Shown in pieces: positions 6,615 through 11,471 of a DNA stretch of 11,471 nucleotides (position 1 is the stretch's first letter; each line of letters starts with the position of its first letter). The translations under genes were made by a program, and so were the position numbers. The notes beneath the pieces were generated by a model. The model did not search any database, was not told the DNA's origin, and worked only from the letters and a program-made list of their open reading frames with translations. The DNA is from Verrucomicrobiia bacterium (GTDB lineage Bacteria; Verrucomicrobiota; Verrucomicrobiae; Limisphaerales; UBA11358), in assembly GCA_030042375.1 (NCBI GenBank), contig JASHZU010000389.1, positions 1 to 11,471 on the forward strand, read 5' to 3'.

Positions 6615-6727
6615 AAGGTCAACAAGGTCTACAACGTTGATAACCAATAACTTAAAGGTCAACACAAAGGTCAACATTTTTGGGCAAAGGTCTACATCAT
6701 TGATAATCAAAGACTTAAGGGTCAACA
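6615..6727. repeat. Cluster of AAGGTC[A/T]AC repeats with two 41-bp copies
   Basis: The 249-base gap 6516-6764 is gene-free. It holds six copies of a 9-base word: AAGGTCAAC at 6615-6623, AAGGTCTAC at 6624-6632 (abutting), AAGGTCAAC at 6655-6663 and 6667-6675, AAGGTCTAC at 6687-6695, and AAGGGTCAAC at 6717-6726 with one extra G. Larger units 6624-6664 and 6687-6727 match at 35 of 41 positions without gaps, including a central TTGATAA. All copies have the same orientation. Possible roles are a multi-site operator for the downstream minus-strand gene, or a member of a genome-wide intergenic repeat family. The six-base periodicity and short spacers do not fit CRISPR. Confidence 0.8.
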
Positions 6728-6764
6728 TTATCGTTACAGGATGCTTGAAGTTAAACAAGCGGCT

Positions 6765-9700
6765 CTAATTCGCCGGAAGCATCAAGCGATAAAATTCGTT
6801 GCCCTGGGGTGGAACGGTAATTTCATACAACGCTCCTTGTGCTGCCTCGTAATACGAAACCGGCACTATGACCCATGGCCCCGTGATGAGATTTGTCGTG
6901 CTTTGCAATTGGTAACCGCCTGTGCCAGTTGGCCACGATAAAAGCACATTGACGCCGAAGTTTTTCGCAGCGATGGACGGCAGTGGAACAAAACTGAAAT
7001 TGCTGATGGTTTGCACCGAGTCCTCGTCGCCGTCGCCGCCCGTGAAACCAACAAACGCCTGGTTGGTGCCAGTGACAGGCAGATTCAGGGCGAAGTTGGT
7101 TACAAACGTGCCCAGCGTAACCGCGTCCGTCATGGCCAGGAAAATGGTATTGGTCTGAAAAAGAATACTGACGTTAATAGGATCGCCGCTACTGGGGTCC
7201 ACCGCCGGCGCCGTCACGGTATAATGGGCAGGGTTGGCAGGATCCGCTCCGTTGGTAAGCCATTCAATCCCTTTTGCGGTGAACTGGTCAATGGCAATGG
7301 CCAGGCTGTTGGTGATGCCCTTATAACCCAGTGAGCCGCCACCGCTCCCAACCGCCCCTGGCCCCGCAGTCGTATTTTGCAGGCAGAACGTGACGCCATC
7401 TGCCTTAGTGGACGTCGTTCCCTGTGCCGATTGATAGGTGAATGAGGCGCGGAACGCCGGGTAGTACACGGGAACGTAATAAAACGCGCTGCGCGCTTCA
7501 TCCTGCTGGCCGTCGGTGAGCGTCAGAACATTGTTCTGGATGGCCGCGCCGCCGTTCAATGTCCAAAGGGAACCATTGCCGTTGAAAAGCGGCTCCTCTT
7601 CCACCACCAATTGTCCGACCCCGCTCACATCGAAGTAGGGCGCGAACCCGTTGGTCACAAAGAGCTGATAGGGGCCGTCGTCGTTAGTCTGCGCATAGGC
7701 AATGGTAAGATTTGTTGTGGTTGCGCCACTAATACGTCCGCCATTTTGCACGGCGTTGGTGATCCCATTGGCCTCGTAAAACCATTGATTGGTAAAGGGC
7801 GGCGTACCGCCCTCTTCAACCGACATAAGCGCCGGAGCGCCCGCCAGCGCATAATTGGTTTGCGCCAGGTTCTGTGTGAAGAATGGCGCCGGCGCGGTCT
7901 GAGTAATCTCAATGATATAGTCGGCAGGGTTGACAATCTCTTCCCAGTCTCCGATAGGCGGCAGGCTGATTGTAGAAAAGTTTCCCACAATTGAACCATA
8001 GGTTATCACGGGCCATTCGTCGTCCGCTGCCGGAACAAACGACTGATTGAGAATCGTGGCGGTCAAGGTGCCGCTCAAATCAGCCGGGCCGCTGAAAGAA
8101 ACAGAACCATAGTTGGCGAGGCTGCTAATGCCAAAATTCAGAATACCATTGGCCAAAGTATTGGTGCATTGAGAAAAAGAAAGTGTTCCACCGTAGATAT
8201 TGACCACCCCCGAATTGACAAAGTTTTCCGTAGCCATCACCTGGTTGCCCGGGCCGAATAAGGTAATAGCCCCCTGATTAACAAAACTATGAGAGCCGGA
8301 AAAATAGCCTCCATATAAGAAAGCGGAATCATTGCTTACGACAATCCCTCCCGACGACGCGTTGATGAGAATCGAGCCGTCACCATCCAACATCTCCGCG
8401 CCGTTAGTCCAATAGAGCGTGCCGATATTGGTTATTGCAGCGGCTTCCAGGTAGAATTCGCCCGAACTGAAACTTCCGCCATCGCAATAAACCCCTGTGT
8501 TGGTAATCGTTCCGCCGCTCCAGTCCAGGTTGCCGGCGATCAATTCCTGCGGGCCGGCCAATGTCCCCTCGCTCACTGCCAGAATGTCCGGAGCAATGGT
8601 GCCGCTGCCATTAAAATTCACAGTGCCACCGGAGACGGTAATTGTATTGAAGATAACACTATCGGGACCGTTGATGGTCGCAGTGCCGCCCGAAAACGTC
8701 CAGGAACCGGTCAAAGCCAACCCGCTGTTCAAATTCGCCGTCCCGTCGCCGACCAGAAGATTGCCCTGGCCGCTGATGCTCGATGCCGGAGTAAAAGTGT
8801 CCGCTCCATCCAGATTCAATGTCGCGCCCGAGGCTACATTCACCGGCCCGGTGTCTTCGTTTGTGCCTTCATATAATTGGAGTGTTCCGCCATTGACGTC
8901 GAGGGTCCCTGAATTAACAAAATTTTCATAATACATCTCCTGCGAGCCGGAACCTTCCACAATCATTGTCCCACCGTTGCCAAACACATGCGTGCCGGAA
9001 GGATAATAACCTCCATAAAAAAAATCCGAAGCATTGCTTACGATGATAGTACCCTCTGGCACATTGGTAAAAAAAGAATTATTACCATCCAACAGAATGC
9101 CGCCGTTGGTCCAGTAAAGTACGCCATCGTTGGTCATCCAGGTGTCACTTAAAAGCAGGTCGCCGGCGCTAAAACTGCCGCCGCCGAACCATACTCCCGT
9201 ATTGGTAATCGTCCCGCCGCTCCAGTTAAATACTCCGGCTACTAAATTCTGGGGTCCAGCCAGCGTTCCCTGGCTGACCGTCAGGTTGGCAATCCCGATG
9301 GATCCGCTGCTTTCAAAACTGACTGCTCCGCCGGAAACGGTGAGGGCGCCAAGCAAACGGCTGTCAGGGCCGGTGACCGTGGTTGTGCCGCCGGAAAAGG
9401 TCCAGCTCCCGCTCAACTGCTGCAGGCTGCCGTTCATAATCACCGTGCCGCCGCTAACCAGCAGATTCCCGCCCGGTCCACCCGGAGGAGATGCGTCGCC
9501 GCTGATACTGGACGCCGCAGTAAATGTATCCGTCGGTGTCCCTGACACCTCAAACGTCGCAGTGGGATCCATGAGGACCGATCCGCTATCCTGGAGCGTG
9601 CCGCTATATAATTGGAACGTTGTGCTGCCAGTGATGTTGATCTCTCCTGAATTAACAAAATTTTCCGTATACATTGCCTGGATGCCGCCGCCTTCCACGA

Positions 9701-10373
9701 CAATTGTCCCGCCATTGCCAAACACATGCGTGCCTGAAGGAAAATAGCCGCCATAGACGAAGTCAGAAGTGTTGCTTACTATAATGGTGGCCGCTGGCAA
9801 ATTGGTAAAAAACGAGTTATTACCGTCCAACAGGCTGCCGCCGTTGGTCCAATAAAGCACCCCGCTGTTGGTCAACATAGCGTCATTTAAAAAATCATCG
9901 CTCACACCGAAACTGCCGCCGCTGAATGATACTCCCATATTGGTAATTGTCCCATAACTCCATTGCACAGGACCGGCCAATGCCAGATTGCCCGGTCCAG
10001 CCAGCGTGCCGCCATCTATCACCATGATGGCATTGGCGCTGCCGGAACTCGCATTATTGATTGTCAACGTCCCCCCCTCGGCAATATTGAGCGTTTGCGT
10101 TCCGGAATTCCCGGTCATATCCAGCGCGCCGACCGTTTGAACGCTATCCACCGTCACGGTGTAGGTGCCGGAGCCAAGGATAGCGGTGTCGCTGCCGCCG
10201 GGAACACCGATCGGGCTCCAGTTGATGCTCGCGTCCCAATCCCCATTGCCTGCATTCCACGTATAAGTCATCGAATAGGTCGCCCGGCCCGAGCACAACA
10301 GCAACATAGACACCAGAAATCCGCACCTTGAACGCAAAAACGAAGTAACCAGTTCAGCGTAAATGGCTTTCAT
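6765..10373 (-). CDS. Large secreted beta-solenoid protein with Ig-like and L-type-lectin-like domains
   Basis: The start at 10373 gives 1202 residues, is preceded by GAGGT at a 5-base distance, and opens directly into a signal peptide (MKAIYAELV...FLVSMLLLCSG). An upstream in-frame ATG at 10436 is less likely. After 'YTWNAGNGDWDASINWSPIG', an opening typical of autotransporter-like beta-strand proteins, come three long repeats starting near residues 121, 368 and 602, each with G-T-L-A-G-P, T-I-T-N-x-G-V, L-Y-W-T-N-G, G-G-Y-x-x-S-G-x-H and E-N-F-V-N-S-G. An Ig-like domain follows (about 828-925: PFTNQWFYEANG, TIAYAQTNDDGPYQLFVTN). Next is an L-type-lectin-like domain (about 930-1125: ADGVTFCLQN, GGGSLGYKGI, NSLAIAIDQF). 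The C-terminal module (about 1134-1202) is 'VLLSWPTGTGGYQLQSTTNL...FYRLMLP'. No outer-membrane barrel or LPXTG-type anchor is seen. An adhesive or glycan-binding surface protein is the best inference; the sugar is unknown. Confidence 0.88.
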   Translation of the reverse strand: MKAIYAELVTSFLRSRCGFLVSMLLLCSGRATYSMTYTWNAGNGDWDASINWSPIGVPGGSDTAILGSGTYTVTVDSVQTVGALDMTGNSGTQTLNIAEGGTLTINNASSGSANAIMVIDGGTLAGPGNLALAGPVQWSYGTITNMGVSFSGGSFGVSDDFLNDAMLTNSGVLYWTNGGSLLDGNNSFFTNLPAATIIVSNTSDFVYGGYFPSGTHVFGNGGTIVVEGGGIQAMYTENFVNSGEINITGSTTFQLYSGTLQDSGSVLMDPTATFEVSGTPTDTFTAASSISGDASPPGGPGGNLLVSGGTVIMNGSLQQLSGSWTFSGGTTTVTGPDSRLLGALTVSGGAVSFESSGSIGIANLTVSQGTLAGPQNLVAGVFNWSGGTITNTGVWFGGGSFSAGDLLLSDTWMTNDGVLYWTNGGILLDGNNSFFTNVPEGTIIVSNASDFFYGGYYPSGTHVFGNGGTMIVEGSGSQEMYYENFVNSGTLDVNGGTLQLYEGTNEDTGPVNVASGATLNLDGADTFTPASSISGQGNLLVGDGTANLNSGLALTGSWTFSGGTATINGPDSVIFNTITVSGGTVNFNGSGTIAPDILAVSEGTLAGPQELIAGNLDWSGGTITNTGVYCDGGSFSSGEFYLEAAAITNIGTLYWTNGAEMLDGDGSILINASSGGIVVSNDSAFLYGGYFSGSHSFVNQGAITLFGPGNQVMATENFVNSGVVNIYGGTLSFSQCTNTLANGILNFGISSLANYGSVSFSGPADLSGTLTATILNQSFVPAADDEWPVITYGSIVGNFSTISLPPIGDWEEIVNPADYIIEITQTAPAPFFTQNLAQTNYALAGAPALMSVEEGGTPPFTNQWFYEANGITNAVQNGGRISGATTTNLTIAYAQTNDDGPYQLFVTNGFAPYFDVSGVGQLVVEEEPLFNGNGSLWTLNGGAAIQNNVLTLTDGQQDEARSAFYYVPVYYPAFRASFTYQSAQGTTSTKADGVTFCLQNTTAGPGAVGSGGGSLGYKGITNSLAIAIDQFTAKGIEWLTNGADPANPAHYTVTAPAVDPSSGDPINVSILFQTNTIFLAMTDAVTLGTFVTNFALNLPVTGTNQAFVGFTGGDGDEDSVQTISNFSFVPLPSIAAKNFGVNVLLSWPTGTGGYQLQSTTNLITGPWVIVPVSYYEAAQGALYEITVPPQGNEFYRLMLPAN
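8100..10013 (-). repeat. Three long degenerate coding repeats (about 700-740 bp)
   Basis: Reading the minus strand, unit 1 starts near 10013 (GGTLAGPGNL), unit 2 near 9272 (QGTLAGPQNL) and unit 3 near 8570 (EGTLAGPQEL). Units 1 and 2 are 247 and 234 residues long. Unit 3 degenerates before about 8100. Units 1 and 2 are most alike, sharing LYWTNGG, LLDGNNSFFTN, PSGTHVFGNGGT and SGSWTFSGGT. The units also keep close DNA similarity, for example around 8930 and 9660 (AATTAACAAAATTTTC). Confidence 0.85.
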
Positions 10374-10481
10374 AACAAACCTCGTTGTTAAAAACTCCTC
10401 TGATGGTTCAACGCACGCGAACCAGTTTTCAGACATGGCAAGATTTCTTACAAAGTCAAGTAAAAATCATCAGGATGGTGC

Positions 10482-10505
10482 TCAGTTCCCCAATACCTAT
10501 CGCCC
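10482..10505. repeat. Imperfect 24-bp direct repeat, left copy
   Basis: TCAGTTCCCCAA at 10482-10493 is repeated exactly at 10780-10791. The following bases also match (CTATCGCCC here, CTACCGCCC there), giving about 21 of 24 identical with one gap. This copy lies 99 bases upstream of the ATG of the glycine-zipper gene. It is within the 207-base gap 10374-10580 between that gene and the divergent large secreted protein, a gap in which I see no other feature. Confidence 0.6.
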
Positions 10506-10580
10506 CCATGCGCCCTTGCTGATAGCACAAATTCCCCCTTGCCAAAGCAGCGAAAATGGACTGAATATCTCAGGAATTTT

Positions 10581-10763
10581 ATGACACCGGAACAATTGCA
10601 ACAGGCTCGCAGAAAGGGCATCGCCATCGGTATCTCCCTTGGTACGGCTTTTGGTGTCGCCTTGGGCGCCGCTCTAAAAAACATTGGGCTTGGTATTGGC
10701 CTTGGCGTGGTGTTCGGCGTCGCTTTTGGGCAGGCCTTTGCCTCCAAACTAAAGAAAGACTGA
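10581..10763 (+). CDS. 60-residue glycine-zipper membrane protein
   Basis: The ATG at 10581 is chosen because AGGAA lies 4 bases upstream (10572-10576) as a good ribosome-binding site. A TTG at 10539 in the same frame has none. The protein starts with a polar segment (MTPEQLQQARRKG) and has two hydrophobic helices, at about 13-32 (IAIGISLGTAFGVALGAAL) and about 34-53 (IGLGIGLGVVFGVAFGQAF), ending with ASKLKKD. Gly recurs every fourth residue in both helices (G-x-x-x-G-x-x-x-G), the glycine-zipper pattern of tightly packed membrane helices. Both ends are charged, so a hairpin with both termini in the cytoplasm is likely. Proteins of this kind are widespread, and their function is mostly unknown. 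It is divergent from the large secreted protein and upstream of the GH27 gene on the same strand, 133 bases away. Confidence 0.75.
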   Translation: MTPEQLQQARRKGIAIGISLGTAFGVALGAALKNIGLGIGLGVVFGVAFGQAFASKLKKD

Positions 10764-10780
10764 TCCTGTCTTCCGTTTTT
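10756..10780 (+). terminator. Weak possible terminator after the glycine-zipper gene
   Basis: AAGAC at 10756-10760 pairs with GTCTT at 10768-10772 around a 7-base loop. CCG and five T residues (10776-10780) follow. The stem is short, AT-rich and includes the end of the coding region, so this is a marginal call. Confidence 0.3.
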
Positions 10781-10802
10781 CAGTTCCCCAAATCTACCGC
10801 CC
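10780..10802. repeat. Imperfect 24-bp direct repeat, right copy
   Basis: This is the partner of the repeat at 10482-10505, in the same orientation and 298 bases away. It begins at the last T of the run after the glycine-zipper gene. It lies 117 bases upstream of the GH27 ATG at 10897, or 90 bases from the alternative ATG at 10870. The similar distance to a start codon on both sides suggests a shared upstream element as an alternative to an insertion footprint. Confidence 0.6.
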
Positions 10803-10843
10803 TCTGCGACATGAACCTGGTTAAGCTTTCGCCCTAGAACGAA

Positions 10844-10855
10844 CATCCTAGGATG
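10844..10855. promoter_or_regulatory. Perfect 12-bp palindrome upstream of the GH27 gene
   Basis: CATCCTAGGATG reads the same on both strands. It sits 42 bases before the ATG at 10897, a position where a dimeric repressor could block transcription. Symmetry is the only support. It is uninterrupted, so it is not a hairpin of terminator type. Confidence 0.3.
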
Positions 10856-10896
10856 AAAGTCTTGCGCTTATGAATTTTTTTTGCAAGCTATCGGCT

Positions 10897-11471
10897 ATGA
10901 AATCAACCTTTCGCCGGACGCTGACGACCGTTTGCGCCGTTGCCAGTCTTTCAATCATCCCTCATTTCCTTCCTGCGCAGGACATGGAACAGGACACCAA
11001 TGCTGCGACGGAAATCATCCGCACACCGCCCGCGCCGGAGACGCCGCGCATCAATGGGCCAGACGTTTTCGGCGTGCGCCCGGGGAATCCGTTTTTCTAC
11101 CAGATTCCTGCCACAGGCGACCGGCCGATGACGTTTTCCGCGGACGATTTGCCGAAGGGCCTGACGCTGGACGCCGACACGGGACTCATCACCGGCAAGG
11201 TCCATAAAAAATGGTTCGGCCTGAAGAGCGATTATGTCGTGACGCTGCATGCGAAAAACGGCTTGGGTGAAGACTCCAAGAAATTCACCATCAAGGTGGG
11301 CGAAACGATTGCGCTGACGCCGCCGATGGGATGGAACAGTTGGAACGCGTACCACGATACGGTGACGGGCGACAATGTCATCCACGCCGCGCGGGCGATG
11401 GCGAGCAGCGGGCTGATTAATTACGGCTGGACGTACATCAACATTGATGACTCGTGGCAGGGCGAACGCGG
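10897..11471 (+). CDS. Secreted GH27 alpha-galactosidase-type glycosidase with N-terminal Ig-like domain (3' truncated)
   Basis: 191 codons are visible, running off the right edge. A signal peptide (MKSTFRRTLTTVCAVASLSI..., cleavage after LPA at residue 27) is followed by a short linker. Residues about 45-130 form a 'putative Ig' (He_PIG-type) module: FGVRPGNPFFYQIPATG, LPKGLTLDADTGLITG, YVVTLHAKNGLGEDSKKFTIKVG. The GH27 barrel then begins with the hallmark 'LTPPMGWNSWNAY' and continues to 'YGWTYINIDDSWQ', where the paired Asp residues contact substrate in known family members. GH27 enzymes remove terminal alpha-galactose, or alpha-N-acetylgalactosamine or beta-arabinopyranose in some members, by a retaining mechanism. 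The nucleophile (in K-x-D-x-C) and acid/base lie beyond the window, so specificity cannot be assigned. An in-frame ATG at 10870 would add nine residues; neither start has a strong ribosome-binding site. Export suggests use of plant or microbial galactosides. Confidence 0.9.
   Translation, partial: MKSTFRRTLTTVCAVASLSIIPHFLPAQDMEQDTNAATEIIRTPPAPETPRINGPDVFGVRPGNPFFYQIPATGDRPMTFSADDLPKGLTLDADTGLITGKVHKKWFGLKSDYVVTLHAKNGLGEDSKKFTIKVGETIALTPPMGWNSWNAYHDTVTGDNVIHAARAMASSGLINYGWTYINIDDSWQGER

Noticed and set aside
6615..6727. CRISPR array
   Set aside because: Only two diverged 41-bp units, with no uniform spacers and no cas genes nearby.
6525..6758. A 77-residue minus-strand open frame across the repeat cluster (start MFNFKHPVTIM)
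   Set aside because: Its apparent protein repeat simply reflects the 41-bp DNA repeats, whose 63-base offset keeps the frame. Composition is odd, there is no ribosome-binding site, and it runs through the putative promoter of the 146-residue gene. Treated as non-coding, though a small repeat peptide cannot be fully excluded.
6743..6760. GCTTG/CAAGC hairpin just after the large gene's stop, as a terminator
   Set aside because: The stem is only 5 bp with an 8-base loop, and no U tract follows on the minus strand.
9130..9747. Plus-strand open frames of 205 residues (9130-9747) and 144 residues (8497-8931)
   Set aside because: They are antisense of the beta-solenoid repeats. Their mutual similarity comes from the coding repeats on the other strand.
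10374..10436. Upstream ATG at 10436 for the large secreted protein
   Set aside because: It would put 21 polar residues before the signal peptide. The ATG at 10373 has a GAGGT site and leads directly into the signal sequence.
10539..10580. TTG start for the glycine-zipper protein
   Set aside because: There is no ribosome-binding site upstream, while the ATG at 10581 has AGGAA at proper spacing.
10951..11385. A 144-residue minus-strand open frame
   Set aside because: It lies opposite the GH27 gene, which has clear family motifs. The reverse frame is Arg/His-rich with no recognised domain.

Overview
The window looks like chromosomal DNA of a soil- or water-type member of the Verrucomicrobia (Pedosphaera/Limisphaerales-like). 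This is an inference from protein style: secreted proteins rich in Thr, Asn and Gly, modules of the type 'Y-x-L-Q-S-T-T-N-L...G-x-W...F-Y-R-L' at or near the C-terminus, a YHYH-domain protein, weak or absent Shine-Dalgarno sites, and a GH27 enzyme preceded by an Ig-like module. No rRNA, tRNA, transposase, phage gene or CRISPR array was seen. Every gap between genes is under 300 bases.

Layout. (1) Positions 2-1289, plus strand: the 3' end of a thiamine-phosphate synthase gene, followed 16 bases later by a membrane-anchored Sel1-repeat protein. A hairpin at 1294-1341 lies just after that gene but is oriented to terminate the convergent minus-strand unit. (2) Positions 1363-3801, minus strand: a secreted YHYH-domain protein and, 54 bases downstream of it, a small secreted EF-hand protein with four calcium-type loops and Pro/Asp/Gly-rich linkers. 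(3) Positions 3941-6078, plus strand and divergent from region 2: an OmpR-type response regulator overlapping by 4 bases a membrane histidine kinase whose periplasmic part also carries a Pro/Asp-rich stretch. The 139-base divergent gap has a spaced inverted repeat and two CTTAAG palindromes. I infer that regions 2 and 3 form one regulated unit. (4) Positions 6075-6515, minus strand: a small secreted helical protein of unknown function whose stop codon overlaps the kinase stop. Its upstream gap (6516-6764) contains a cluster of six AAGGTC[A/T]AC-type repeats, including two diverged 41-base copies. (5) Positions 6765-10373, minus strand: a 1202-residue secreted protein with three long beta-solenoid-like repeats, an Ig-like domain, a bacterial L-type-lectin-like domain and a verrucomicrobial-type C-terminal module. 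(6) Positions 10581-10763, plus strand: a 60-residue glycine-zipper membrane protein flanked by a 24-base imperfect direct repeat. (7) From 10897 to the window edge, plus strand: the N-terminal third or so of a secreted GH27 (alpha-galactosidase-type) enzyme.

The clearest candidates for something undescribed are the divergent YHYH/EF-hand and two-component locus, the AAGGTC[A/T]AC repeat cluster, and the direct repeat that lies a similar distance upstream of both the glycine-zipper gene and the glycosidase gene. None is proven to be a new system from sequence alone.
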